In this document: piece by piece, positions 36,012 to 44,500 of the stretch | Layout: every line of letters begins with the position of its first letter | Numbering within the stretch: position 1 is the stretch's first letter | Assembly: GCF_049340185.1 (NCBI RefSeq) | Contig: NZ_JBMPPC010000003.1 | Coordinates: 248,001-312,000, forward strand | Direction of reading: 5' to 3' | Origin: Undibacterium sp049340185 | GTDB taxonomy: Bacteria > Pseudomonadota > Gammaproteobacteria > Burkholderiales > Burkholderiaceae_D | Length of the DNA: 64,000 nt | Made by a program: the position numbers and the translations under genes | Notes under the pieces: model-generated | Databases searched by the model: none | What the model was told of the DNA's origin: nothing | Seen by the model: the letters and a program-made list of their open reading frames with translations, nothing else

Positions 36012-38249
36012 ATGGTTTCCATTTCGGCGACAGGGTCGCAATCTCAACTACTTGAGGGTTTGTCTGAAAACGAGTGTGATCGCGTCATGGCGGCACTGGA
36101 ATTCATCACACCTTTGTATGCACATCGTCAGGTTGTTACTGAACAAAATGCATTGCAGTTTGTTCAGGGCGTCGTCGCTACTCTGGCGATGTTGCGTACG
36201 GATGTCGATACCCGGATCGCAGGTCTGTTATTTGAATTGCCTGAGCTGAGTCCTGTCGCCGCCGAACAGATTGAATCAAGGTTTGGTAAGGAAATTGCTG
36301 ATCTGGTCAGCGGTATCCGTCGCCTGATGCGTCTACGTGAAGCCGCATTGACGCAGCATGATGTCGGACGCGGTAAAGATGCCGCTGAAAAAGCAGCAAC
36401 GCAAATGGAGACGCTGCGCAAGATGGTTCTGGCGATGGCGACCGATATGCGCGTAGTGCTAGTAAGGCTGGCTTCGCGTGTCACGACCTTGCGTTATTTT
36501 GCTGATTGCAAGCGTGACGACGGGGCTGCGCAGCAATACGCGAGTGAGACCATGGATTTGTACGCACCGCTGGCGAACAGGCTAGGGGTGTGGCAATTAA
36601 AATGGGAGTTGGAGGATTTGTCATTCCGTTTTCTGGAGCCAGAACAATATAAGCGTATTGCAAAAATGCTCGAAGAGAAGCGACTCGAGCGCGAAAGTTT
36701 TGTGGTCTCCGCTATCGCTCGCCTGAACACAGAATTGAGGGCGGCTGGTGTCAAGGCAGAAGTGTCTGGTCGCCCCAAACACATTTACAGCATTTGGAAA
36801 AAAATGCGTGGCAAGGATGTCGATTTTGACGAGTTGTATGACGTGCGTGCTTTCCGCGTCGTCGTTGATGATATTCGCGACTGCTATACCGTATTGGGAA
36901 TCGTCCATAACGCCTGGACGCCCATTCCCAAAGAGTTTGATGATTATATTTCCCGGCCTAAGCCGAATGGTTATAAGTCACTGCATACAGTGGTGATCGT
37001 CGAAGATGGTCGTCCGCTTGAAGTGCAGATCCGCACACGCGAAATGCATCAGTTCGCCGAATATGGTGTCGCGGCACACTGGCGCTATAAGGAGTCTGGC
37101 GGATCGAATTTTTCTGCGCAGGAATATGACGAAAAAATCGCTTGGCTGCGGCAACTGCTGGCATGGAAAACCGAGGTCGCCGACGTCGTTGTCGGACAAG
37201 AAGAATTGCAGCGTGAATGGGTTGAAAAAATCAAGGCAGCAAGCCTGGACGACCGAATTTATGTGCTGACACCGCAGGCGCGCGTGATTGAATTACCGAG
37301 TAATTCAACCCCGGTCGATTTTGCGTATCACTTGCATACGGATGTCGGACATCGTTGCCGTGGTGCACGTGTCGATAACGTAATGGTGCCTCTGAATACG
37401 CCGCTGAAAAACGGCCAGACGATAGAGATCATTACACTCAAAGCCGGTTCTCCGCAAACCGGACCGTCACGTGACTGGCTCAATGCAGAGTACTCGGCAA
37501 GTACCAGAACACGCAGCAAGATCCGCGCGTGGTTCAACGTGATTGATCAGCAAGAAACCTTATCGAACGGTCGTGCCCTGGTTGAAAAAACCTTGCAGCG
37601 AGAAGGAAAGACGGCAGTTAATCTGGAAGACCTCGCACACAAGCTGGGCTTTGCCAGTGTCGATGAATTATTTTTATCCGTTGGTAAAGACGAATTCAGC
37701 TTACGTCAGATTGAAAATGTCTTGCGCGAAAACGTAGAGGTTGTCGATCCGGACGAAGTCAGTATCACCAATAAAAGCCGGGCATCAAGTGTGACGCAAG
37801 GTGCTAAGTCAGGTGTGCTGGTAGTAGGCACCGAGGGGTTGATGACGCAACTTGCGCGCTGCTGTAAGCCCGCGCCGCCTGATGAAATCGTCGGTTTTGT
37901 GACGCGAGGCAAAGGCGTTTCCATTCATCGACTGAACTGCAAAAATTTTGCAGAGATGCGTCATAAAGCACCGGAGCGCGTCATTCAGACGACATGGGGC
38001 GAGCACGGCAAAGAAACGGTTTATCCGGTCGATATTTTTGTCCTGGCGCAAGACAGGCAAGGCCTGCTGCGGGATATTTCTGAAGTATTTTCTCGTGAAA
38101 AAATCAATGTGATTGGCGTAAATACCCAAAGTGCAAAATCGCAGGCAAGGATGTCATTTACTGCCGAGATTGGTGGCACCGCACAATTACAAAAAGCATT
38201 GACCGTGATTCGCGAAGTCAGTGGCGTACTTGAGGTTCGCAGGCAGTGA
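36012..38249 (+). CDS. relA: GTP pyrophosphokinase RelA
   Basis: Ribosome-associated (p)ppGpp synthetase of the stringent response. 745 residues from the ATG at 36012. The N-terminal hydrolase-like domain lacks the His-Asp motif: LLFELPEL stands where HDxxED would be, so it should be inactive. The synthetase domain has the RelA-type acidic motif EFDD (308-311), not the RxKD of bifunctional enzymes, plus GYKSLHTVV. A TGS domain (RIYVLTPQARVIELPSNSTPVDFAYHLH) follows about residue 415, and an ACT domain is at the end. Confidence 0.93.
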   Translation: MVSISATGSQSQLLEGLSENECDRVMAALEFITPLYAHRQVVTEQNALQFVQGVVATLAMLRTDVDTRIAGLLFELPELSPVAAEQIESRFGKEIADLVSGIRRLMRLREAALTQHDVGRGKDAAEKAATQMETLRKMVLAMATDMRVVLVRLASRVTTLRYFADCKRDDGAAQQYASETMDLYAPLANRLGVWQLKWELEDLSFRFLEPEQYKRIAKMLEEKRLERESFVVSAIARLNTELRAAGVKAEVSGRPKHIYSIWKKMRGKDVDFDELYDVRAFRVVVDDIRDCYTVLGIVHNAWTPIPKEFDDYISRPKPNGYKSLHTVVIVEDGRPLEVQIRTREMHQFAEYGVAAHWRYKESGGSNFSAQEYDEKIAWLRQLLAWKTEVADVVVGQEELQREWVEKIKAASLDDRIYVLTPQARVIELPSNSTPVDFAYHLHTDVGHRCRGARVDNVMVPLNTPLKNGQTIEIITLKAGSPQTGPSRDWLNAEYSASTRTRSKIRAWFNVIDQQETLSNGRALVEKTLQREGKTAVNLEDLAHKLGFASVDELFLSVGKDEFSLRQIENVLRENVEVVDPDEVSITNKSRASSVTQGAKSGVLVVGTEGLMTQLARCCKPAPPDEIVGFVTRGKGVSIHRLNCKNFAEMRHKAPERVIQTTWGEHGKETVYPVDIFVLAQDRQGLLRDISEVFSREKINVIGVNTQSAKSQARMSFTAEIGGTAQLQKALTVIREVSGVLEVRRQ

Positions 38250-38298
38250 TGTGTGTTTGCAAGCGGATTTACTCTCTTATTGAGTCCGCAATGTGAAC

Positions 38299-38332
38299 GC
38301 GCCTTCTGGCAGTATTTGGTGCCAGGAGGCGC
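38299..38332. other. strong hairpin between convergent genes
   Basis: GCGCCTTCTGGCA (38299-38311) pairs with TGCCAGGAGGCGC (38320-38332): 13 pairs including one G-U, 8-base loop. No T run follows on either strand, so it may be a weak or Rho-assisted end or a stability element between relA and the CDF gene. Confidence 0.45.
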
Positions 38333-38455
38333 ATGAATACTGGGGTATGTCTGTCGCGCTCTGAAATAAACCTTGAGCGTATTGCGTCAAGGCAGAGCAA
38401 CTTTTTTTCGCCCGATATCTCAATTTACTTTTTCCAGACTCTGTCTGGCGACAGT

Positions 38456-39406
38456 TCAACTGTAATCGTCTACACCCTCATCTTCTGCCATGCCTGGCGC
38501 TTCTGCCTGCAAGGTGATGTGATCAATTTTATGTTTTTCCAAGAGCATATTTTTGACGCTTTCAAGGATGCGTGGCCATGCACTCAGATCGTCAATTTCT
38601 AAATGCCCGATCAGTGCAGGGTAGCCGGGCGACATTTCCCAGACGTGTAAATCATGTACGGAAAGTACGCCGGAAATAGCTTCCAGGTCATCGCCAATCT
38701 GCACATAGTCGATATGGTGCGGAACGCCTTCCATCAAAAAATGGTATGACTCACCTAAGACACCAAAGGTCGATTTCAAAATCAGAAGAGAAACAAAGAT
38801 CGATAAAATAGGATCGATCTGCATCCAGCCAACATAGTAAATGACGGCGCCGGAGACAATCGCTGCAACAGAGCCAAGCAAATCCCCCATGACGTGTACC
38901 AGTGCAGCTTTTGTATTCACGCTTTCTTTGTCGTGGGACAGTACCCATGCCACTACGATATTGATTGCAAGACCAATACTAGCCACCAGCATGACAGCGC
39001 CACCTTGAACCGATTCCGGATGTGACAGTCTTTGTACTGCCTCAAATACGATCCACCCCACGACGGCCAGCATCACCAGGCCATTGACGAACGCTGCCAG
39101 TGCTTCAGCCCGGCCGAAACCGAAGGAGTTTTTGGCAGTAGGCGGACGTTTGGCAATCATTTGGGCGAGCAGCGCCAAGCCCAGAGCAGCGGCATCCGTT
39201 ACCATGTGTCCTGCATCTGAGATCAGCGCCAGAGAATTTGACCAAAAGCCAAAGCCGACTTCAACCCCCGCAAAACTTAAAGTGAGACCAAGCGCCCAGG
39301 CGAGGATTTTTTGACTGCGGTTTTCAAAAAAGTGCTGATGCTGTGCATCGCCGCGACGATGTGCATGCAGGTGTTCGCTTTTCTGTGTAGATGTTTTTTG
39401 ATGCAT
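38456..39406 (-). CDS. cation diffusion facilitator, CzcD/ZitB type
   Basis: Inner-membrane divalent metal/proton antiporter, probably zinc. 316 residues from the ATG at 39406 (a TTG at 39538 would add 44 residues including a hydrophobic stretch). A His-rich N-terminus (HLHAHRRGDAQHQH) precedes six helices. Metal-site motifs SDAGHMVTD (helix 2) and HVMGDLLGS (helix 5) show the HxxxD pairs of the zinc transport site. The C-terminal cytoplasmic domain carries VHDLHVWEMSPG. Confidence 0.92.
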   Translation of the reverse strand: MHQKTSTQKSEHLHAHRRGDAQHQHFFENRSQKILAWALGLTLSFAGVEVGFGFWSNSLALISDAGHMVTDAAALGLALLAQMIAKRPPTAKNSFGFGRAEALAAFVNGLVMLAVVGWIVFEAVQRLSHPESVQGGAVMLVASIGLAINIVVAWVLSHDKESVNTKAALVHVMGDLLGSVAAIVSGAVIYYVGWMQIDPILSIFVSLLILKSTFGVLGESYHFLMEGVPHHIDYVQIGDDLEAISGVLSVHDLHVWEMSPGYPALIGHLEIDDLSAWPRILESVKNMLLEKHKIDHITLQAEAPGMAEDEGVDDYS

Positions 39407-39574
39407 GAGTAAGAGAATGATAAATACGATGACTATCGTCAGTGTAATCGTGATACGTGACAATGTGGTGAAAGCCCGTAAGAGATTGAGGGGGACTGAG
39501 GGTTGGCTGGTGGTCTTATCTCGGTGAAACTTCCCCAAGAATTTTACAAAATCAATAAAAACACAGAAAAGGTG

Positions 39575-39603
39575 TTTACGTTTTCGTCTTGGTTTGCTAT
39601 AGT
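39575..39603 (+). promoter_or_regulatory. promoter of tRNA-Val
   Basis: TTTACG and TATAGT with a 17-base spacer; the -10 ends 11 bases before the tRNA. The -35 is weaker than consensus. Confidence 0.55.
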
Positions 39604-39614
39604 CTCGGCTCTTC

Positions 39615-39691
39615 GGGCGGTTAGTTCAGCTGGTTAGAATACTTGGTCGACATCCAAGGGGTCGCAGATTCGAATTCTGCACCGCCCACCA
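39615..39691 (+). tRNA. tRNA-Val(GAC)
   Basis: 77 nt with encoded CCA. Acceptor GGGCGGT pairs with ACCGCCC; anticodon stem CTTGG/CCAAG encloses TCGACAT, anticodon GAC at 39649-39651. Position 33 is C instead of the nearly universal U. T arm GCAGA-TTCGAAT-TCTGC is normal. Placed upstream of thrS, as often in betaproteobacteria. Confidence 0.93.
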
Positions 39692-39704
39692 GAATTTTTA
39701 TCAT

Positions 39705-39720
39705 GCAATGCTAGCATTGC
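39705..39720. repeat. perfect 16-base palindrome after tRNA-Val
   Basis: GCAATGCTAGCATTGC, 13 bases after the tRNA 3' end. No T run follows. Could aid 3' processing of the tRNA precursor; role unknown. Confidence 0.4.
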
Positions 39721-39830
39721 TACATAGGTAAGAGCGAGAAAGGCAGCATGGTTATGACACCGCGAACTACGATCACAGCAATTTGTGAGCGACGTTAGTC
39801 GAGGGTCTTTTTCGTTTGTAATTTTTGAAA

Positions 39831-39858
39831 AAAACGCGGCTAGCCCGCGTTTTTTTTC
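39831..39858 (+). terminator. terminator between tRNA-Val and thrS
   Basis: AACGCGG and CCGCGTT form a GC-rich stem with a 5-base loop followed by eight T. It ends the tRNA-Val transcript or acts as an attenuator in the thrS leader. Confidence 0.8.
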
Positions 39859-39881
39859 GTCCGCGTTTTCTGCTATTTTTT

Positions 39882-39910
39882 TTGAACGTTGTAGGTATTC
39901 GGCAAATATT
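39882..39910 (+). promoter_or_regulatory. possible thrS promoter
   Basis: TTGAAC and AATATT with a 17-base spacer, just after the terminator. The transcript would have a leader of only about 13 bases before the thrS ATG. The -10 is weak. Confidence 0.35.
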
Positions 39911-39929
39911 GCCGGCATGGAGACTTAAA

Positions 39930-41840
39930 ATGGTTTCAGTTCGACTTCCCGATGGTTCGCAGCGTCAGTTTGATGCCCCAGTCACTGTTGCTCAGGTGGC
40001 GGCAAGCATTGGTGCGGGTCTTGCCAAGGCGGCATTGGCTGGCAAGGTTGACGGTAAATTGGTAGATACCTCACATTTGATTTCTTCCGATGTGGATCTG
40101 GCGATCGTGACAGACAAAGATGCGGATGGTCTTGAGGTCATTCGTCACTCGACAGCCCATTTGCTGGCATATGCAGTGAAAGAGTTGTTTCCTGAAGCGC
40201 AAGTCACTATTGGTCCAGTCATCGAAAACGGTTTTTACTACGACTTTTCATACAAGCGTCCATTTACTCCGGATGATCTGGCTGCGATTGAAAAGAAGAT
40301 GCAGGAATTGGCTAAGAAGGATGAGCTGGTTACTCGTAAGGTCTTGCCGCGTGATGAGGCTGTTGCTTACTTTAAATCGATTGGTGAAGCCTATAAGGCG
40401 GAAATTATTGAATCGATTCCGGCGGATCAAGATGTGTCGCTGTATTCAGAGGGTGGCTTTACCGATTTGTGCCGTGGCCCGCATGTGCCTTCAACTGGCA
40501 AGTTGAAAGTATTCAAGCTGATGAAACTGGCGGGCGCGTACTGGCGAGGCGACTCTAAGAATGAAATGCTGCAACGGATTTACGGTACAGCGTTTGCAAA
40601 AAAGGAAGATCAGGAACAATACCTGCATATGCTGGAAGAAGCTGAAAAGCGCGACCATCGTAAGCTGGGTAAGGCACTTGATTTGTTTCATTTCCAGGAT
40701 GAGGCACCGGGCCTGGTGTTTTGGCACGCTAAAGGCTGGACGATCTGGCAGCAAGTAGAGCAATACATGCGCAAGGTGTATCAGGAGTGCGGTTATCAGG
40801 AGGTGAAGGGGCCGCAGATTCTTGATAGTAGCTTGTGGGGTAAGACTGGCCACTGGGATAATTATAAAGACAATATGTTTATCACTGAGTCGGAAAACCG
40901 CTCTTATGCGTTAAAGCCGATGAATTGCCCTGGTCATGTGCAGATTTTTAATTCTGGCATGAAGAGTTACCGCGACCTGCCGTTGCGTTTCGGCGAATTT
41001 GGACAGTGTCATCGTAATGAACCTTCTGGTGCTTTGCACGGCATCATGCGTGTACGCGGCTTCACTCAGGATGATGGGCATATCTTCTGTAGTGAAGAGC
41101 AGATTCAATCAGAAGTGATCGCATTTCATCCGCAAGCAATGAAAGTGTATAAAGACTTCGGTTTCGAGCACATTCAAGTCAAGCTTGCTTTGCGTCCTGA
41201 TAATCGTATTGGTAGTGATGCAGTCTGGGATACCGCGGAAGAAACGCTGCGGGCTGGCTTGCGTGCCTGTGGTCTGACTGATTGGGAGGAGTTGCCAGGT
41301 GAGGGCGCATTCTACGGACCGAAAATCGAATATCACCTGAAGGATAGCCTCGGACGTCCTTGGCAGGTAGGTACTATGCAGGTTGATTTCTTTATGCCTG
41401 GTCGCCTCGGAGCTGAATATGTGGCGGATGATAATAGCCGTAAAGTGCCGGTAATGTTACATCGTGCTATTGTCGGTTCGCTCGAGCGTTTTATTGGAAT
41501 GTTGATAGAAAATCACGCTGGTGCGATGCCGGTATGGCTGGCACCAGTACAAATTGCGGTCTTGAATATCTCTGAATCACAGGCCGAATACGCTAAATCC
41601 GTTGCGGAAAACCTGAAGAAACAAGGGTTTAGGGTGCACACAGATTTGCGTAATGAGAAAATAACCTATAAAATACGCGAGCATTCAATGCAGAAATTAC
41701 CTTACATCATCGTGATCGGTGATAAGGAGCGGGATGCAAACACAGTGGCTGTGCGTACACGTGGCAATCTGGATCTGGGTGTAATGACCCAAGATGCCTT
41801 CTTGGAACGTCTGAAAAATGACATCGACACCAAGGCTTAA
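39930..41840 (+). CDS. thrS: threonyl-tRNA synthetase
   Basis: Charges tRNA-Thr. 636 residues from the ATG at 39930 (GGAGAC ribosome site); the frame stays open to 39825 but MVSVRLPDGS is the standard N-terminus. TGS domain 1-62, editing domain with HSTAHLLAYAVKELFP (the HxxxH metal site), class II core with motif 2 FGQCHRNEPSGALHG and zinc ligand MNCPGHV, and an anticodon-binding domain from about residue 535. First gene of thrS-infC-rpmI-rplT-pheST-ihfA. Confidence 0.97.
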   Translation: MVSVRLPDGSQRQFDAPVTVAQVAASIGAGLAKAALAGKVDGKLVDTSHLISSDVDLAIVTDKDADGLEVIRHSTAHLLAYAVKELFPEAQVTIGPVIENGFYYDFSYKRPFTPDDLAAIEKKMQELAKKDELVTRKVLPRDEAVAYFKSIGEAYKAEIIESIPADQDVSLYSEGGFTDLCRGPHVPSTGKLKVFKLMKLAGAYWRGDSKNEMLQRIYGTAFAKKEDQEQYLHMLEEAEKRDHRKLGKALDLFHFQDEAPGLVFWHAKGWTIWQQVEQYMRKVYQECGYQEVKGPQILDSSLWGKTGHWDNYKDNMFITESENRSYALKPMNCPGHVQIFNSGMKSYRDLPLRFGEFGQCHRNEPSGALHGIMRVRGFTQDDGHIFCSEEQIQSEVIAFHPQAMKVYKDFGFEHIQVKLALRPDNRIGSDAVWDTAEETLRAGLRACGLTDWEELPGEGAFYGPKIEYHLKDSLGRPWQVGTMQVDFFMPGRLGAEYVADDNSRKVPVMLHRAIVGSLERFIGMLIENHAGAMPVWLAPVQIAVLNISESQAEYAKSVAENLKKQGFRVHTDLRNEKITYKIREHSMQKLPYIIVIGDKERDANTVAVRTRGNLDLGVMTQDAFLERLKNDIDTKA

Positions 41841-41898
41841 CCAGAACTGTTACGCAAAGAAGCACAGCCAAATTATTTAATTTTTGAAGGAAACTGCA

Positions 41899-42420
41899 AT
41901 AGCTACTGACAAGTCACATCGCATCAACGGTGAAATTACAGCGCCAGAAGTGCGCTTATCCGGCGTTGAAAACGAGCCGTTAGGTATCGTTAAACTAGTT
42001 GAGGCCTTTCGCTTAGCGGAAGAGGCCAATGTTGATTTGGTGGAGATTGCGCCTACTGCGCAACCCCCGGTTTGCCGTTTGATGGATTACGGCAAATTCA
42101 AGTACCAGGAACAGAAGAAGGCGCACGAAGCAAAGCTGAAGCAAAAAGTCATTCTGGTCAAGGAAGTAAAATTCCGCCCTGGTACAGATGATGGTGATTA
42201 CAACATTAAGTTGCGTAATCTGACCAAGTTTTTGGATGATGGCGACAAAACCAAAATTACTTTGCGTTTCCGTGGTCGTGAAATGGCGCATCAGGAAATT
42301 GGTATGCGTATGTTGGAGCGTCTGAAGCTGGATCTGGAGCCGTATGGCCAGGTTGAACAGTTTCCTAAGATGGAAGGTCGTCAGATGATCATGATTCTGG
42401 CACCGAAGAAAAAGAAATAA
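41899..42420 (+). CDS. infC: translation initiation factor IF-3, with AUA start
   Basis: Binds the 30S subunit and checks start-codon choice. 173 residues. No ATG, GTG or TTG lies at the conserved N-terminus ATDKSHRINGEI. The codon there is ATA (41899), with AAGGA seven bases upstream. The in-frame TTG at 41884 lies partly inside that ribosome site and is unlikely. Rare start codons are known for infC (AUU in E. coli) and make IF-3 repress its own translation. Motifs RLMDYGKFKYQEQKK and FRGREMAHQEIG are intact. Confidence 0.93.
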   Translation: MATDKSHRINGEITAPEVRLSGVENEPLGIVKLVEAFRLAEEANVDLVEIAPTAQPPVCRLMDYGKFKYQEQKKAHEAKLKQKVILVKEVKFRPGTDDGDYNIKLRNLTKFLDDGDKTKITLRFRGREMAHQEIGMRMLERLKLDLEPYGQVEQFPKMEGRQMIMILAPKKKK

Positions 42421-42553
42421 GATTTGCGAGAATCATTGATGCAAGTCAGTGGTTGTTGCGATGAGTATGGACTCGATTTCATGCTCCAACAAGTGAGAGT
42501 AGGCATCCAAGTGCATCGTAATCGTTGCCACCTACAATCATGTTAAAAAGGAA

Positions 42554-42570
42554 CTGTCCTAAACAGACAG
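42554..42570 (+). promoter_or_regulatory. hairpin just before rpmI
   Basis: CTGTC (42554-42558) pairs with GACAG (42566-42570), ending seven bases before the rpmI ATG and overlapping its AGGTG ribosome site. In E. coli L20 represses rpmI-rplT through a leader structure. A similar role here is only inferred. Confidence 0.35.
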
Positions 42571-42577
42571 GTGTTTT

Positions 42578-42775
42578 ATGCCTAAAATGAAAACAAAAAG
42601 CTCTGCCAAGAAGCGCTTTCGCGTTCGCCCAGGTGGAACTGTTAAATGTGGTCACGCTTTCAAACGTCATATCTTGACTAAGAAAACAACCAAGAACAAA
42701 CGCCAATTGCGCGGTATCACGAACGTTAATGCAGCAGACGTAACATCAGTCATGCGCATGATGCCAACAGCTTAA
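42578..42775 (+). CDS. rpmI: 50S ribosomal protein L35
   Basis: 65 residues, highly basic, with the family start MPKMKTKSSAKKRFRV and the ILTKKTTKNKRQLRG block. Normal length. Precedes rplT by 27 bases. Confidence 0.98.
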   Translation: MPKMKTKSSAKKRFRVRPGGTVKCGHAFKRHILTKKTTKNKRQLRGITNVNAADVTSVMRMMPTA

Positions 42776-42802
42776 CCTCTACTCACTATTTAAGGAGTTA
42801 CT

Positions 42803-43162
42803 ATGCCTAGAGTAAAACGTGGGGTTACAGCTCGTGCCCGTCATAAGAAAGTTCTCGATTTAGCCAAAGGCTATCGTGGTCGCCGCAGCAAGGTATACCG
42901 TATTGCCAAGCAAGCAGTTATGCGCGCTGGTCAATATGCCTACCGTGATCGTCGTAACAAAAAACGTGTATTCCGCGCTTTGTGGATCACGCGTATCAAT
43001 GCAGCTAGTCGTCAACATGGCCTGACATACAGCGTGTTCATGAATGGCCTGAAAAAAGCCTCTATCGAACTGGATCGTAAAGTCCTGGCCGATATGGCAG
43101 TGACTGATAAGCCAGCTTTTGCTGCGATTGTCAATCAAGTTAAGGCCAACCTGGCAGCATAA
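42803..43162 (+). CDS. rplT: 50S ribosomal protein L20
   Basis: 119 residues, early 23S-binding assembly protein. Start MPRVKRGVTARARHKKVL and AYRDRRNKKRVFRALWI are diagnostic. SD AAGGAG. In other bacteria it is also the translational repressor of its own operon. Confidence 0.98.
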   Translation: MPRVKRGVTARARHKKVLDLAKGYRGRRSKVYRIAKQAVMRAGQYAYRDRRNKKRVFRALWITRINAASRQHGLTYSVFMNGLKKASIELDRKVLADMAVTDKPAFAAIVNQVKANLAA

Positions 43163-43216
43163 TTGCTAGGTGCGGTTTGCCTGGCAGATATAGGTCGGGC
43201 AATATCGCAAGATGAG

Positions 43217-43253
43217 CGGGGCAGAGGTTGAATCCTGTGCCCCGTTTTATTTT
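43217..43253 (+). terminator. terminator or attenuator before pheS
   Basis: CGGGGCA (43217-43223) pairs with TGCCCCG (43238-43244), with an inner AGG/CCT pairing, followed by TTTTATTTT. Only 40 bases remain before the pheS ATG, so pheS depends on read-through or on control at this site. Confidence 0.75.
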
Positions 43254-43271
43254 CAGTAATCAAATTTCAGC

Positions 43272-43285
43272 TTCCCTGTCGGGAA
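43272..43285 (+). promoter_or_regulatory. hairpin over the pheS ribosome site
   Basis: TTCCC pairs with GGGAA across TGTC. The GGGA arm is the only Shine-Dalgarno-like sequence before the pheS ATG, so the stem could mask it. Confidence 0.4.
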
Positions 43286-43292
43286 TAATCGC

Positions 43293-44309
43293 ATGAACCC
43301 CTTAGATCATCTTGTAATTCAAGCGCGTGCAGACTTCTCTGCCGCACAAGACGCTGCTGCACTGGAAAACGCCAAGGCACTATATCTTGGAAAAACCGGA
43401 CAGATAACAGAGCAAATGAAAAGTCTGGGCAAGTTGGCGCCAGATGAGCGCAAAGCGCAAGGCGCGATTATCAATGCTGCAAAAGAACAGATAGAAAATT
43501 TATTGACAGAGCGTCGTGACGCTTTGTCGAACGCACAAATGCAATCCCGCTTAAATGCTGAGGCGATTGATGTGAGCTTGCCTGGTCGCGGTCGTGGCAT
43601 GGGGGGTATTCATCCTGTTATGCGCACCTGGCAGAGAGTCGAGGAGATTTTTCGCTCGATTGGTTTTGATGTGGCCGATGGTCCTGAAATCGAAAATGAC
43701 TGGACTAATTTCACTGCACTAAACAGTCCTGAGAATCATCCTGCGCGCTCAATGCAGGACACTTTTTATGTCGAAGGTAACGATAGCGCAGGTAAGCCAC
43801 TACTGCTGCGCACCCATACCAGCCCTATGCAGGTACGTTACGCTCGCATGAATCAGCCGCCGATCAAGGTGATAGCACCCGGCCGTACTTATCGCGTAGA
43901 TAGTGATGCAACACATTCCCCTATGTTTCATCAGGTTGAAGGTTTATGGATTGATGAGAACATCAGTTTTGCCGACTTAAAAGGTGTGTACCTGAATTTC
44001 GTCAAAGCTTTTTTTGAGACTGATGATTTGCAAGTACGCTTCCGTCCTTCTTATTTCCCGTTCACAGAACCCTCTGCTGAGATCGATATTGCTTTTGGCA
44101 GCGGTCCGCTGAAAGGGCGCTGGTTGGAGGTGTCCGGCTCAGGTCAAGTACATCCTGCAGTGATCCGGAACATGGGATTGGACCCCGAAAAATACATAGG
44201 TTTTGCCTTCGGTTCAGGCCTTGAGCGCCTAGCGATGCTCCGTTATGGAATTAATGATCTGCGTTTATTTTACGAAGGCGATCTGCGATTCTTAAAGCAA
44301 TTTAATTAA
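43293..44309 (+). CDS. pheS: phenylalanyl-tRNA synthetase alpha subunit
   Basis: Catalytic subunit of the alpha2-beta2 enzyme that charges tRNA-Phe. 338 residues: N-terminal coiled coil (about 1-85) that binds tRNA, then the class II core with LPGRGRGMGGIHPVM, LLRTHTSPMQVRYA (motif 2 region) and GFAFGSGLERLAMLRYGI (motif 3). Complete. Confidence 0.98.
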   Translation: MNPLDHLVIQARADFSAAQDAAALENAKALYLGKTGQITEQMKSLGKLAPDERKAQGAIINAAKEQIENLLTERRDALSNAQMQSRLNAEAIDVSLPGRGRGMGGIHPVMRTWQRVEEIFRSIGFDVADGPEIENDWTNFTALNSPENHPARSMQDTFYVEGNDSAGKPLLLRTHTSPMQVRYARMNQPPIKVIAPGRTYRVDSDATHSPMFHQVEGLWIDENISFADLKGVYLNFVKAFFETDDLQVRFRPSYFPFTEPSAEIDIAFGSGPLKGRWLEVSGSGQVHPAVIRNMGLDPEKYIGFAFGSGLERLAMLRYGINDLRLFYEGDLRFLKQFN

Positions 44310-44311
44310 TG

Positions 44312-44445
44312 TAAACATCTATAAATCCAATTCTCGGGCGCATATCTTCATTACAGAGCCTCGCAATACCGACGTATTGCTACGTTTTGCGCCTCAATCT
44401 GCATCCCGATAATTGAATTTCTAGACGCTCCATTTATATTGTTTA
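44312..44445. repeat. large imperfect palindrome between pheS and pheT
   Basis: Nested inverted arms: 44312-44325 with 44432-44445 (TAAACA...ATAAAT type), 44328-44342 (CAATTCTCGGGCGCA) with 44400-44415 (TGCATCCCGATAATTG), and a central GCAATAC-CGAC-GTATTGC hairpin (44363-44380). It fills most of the 191-base spacer, which is unusually long for pheS-pheT. A MITE-like insertion is possible. Confidence 0.55.
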
Positions 44446-44500
44446 GACTGTATTAAATTTCCCGTACTGCAAAGTACACCATCAACATCACGGTTGAATT

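Noticed and set aside
39407..39538. N-terminal extension of the CDF transporter from TTG
   Set aside because: It would add a seventh hydrophobic segment and starts with TTG; the His-rich N-terminus from 39406 fits the family. Not fully excluded.
39634..39918. Minus-strand open frame over tRNA-Val with GGRCRIRICDPL
   Set aside because: Antisense tRNA translation plus terminator sequence; not a gene.
39825..39929. Upstream extension of thrS
   Set aside because: It runs through the intrinsic terminator and a T-rich stretch; the standard ThrS start and ribosome site are at 39930.
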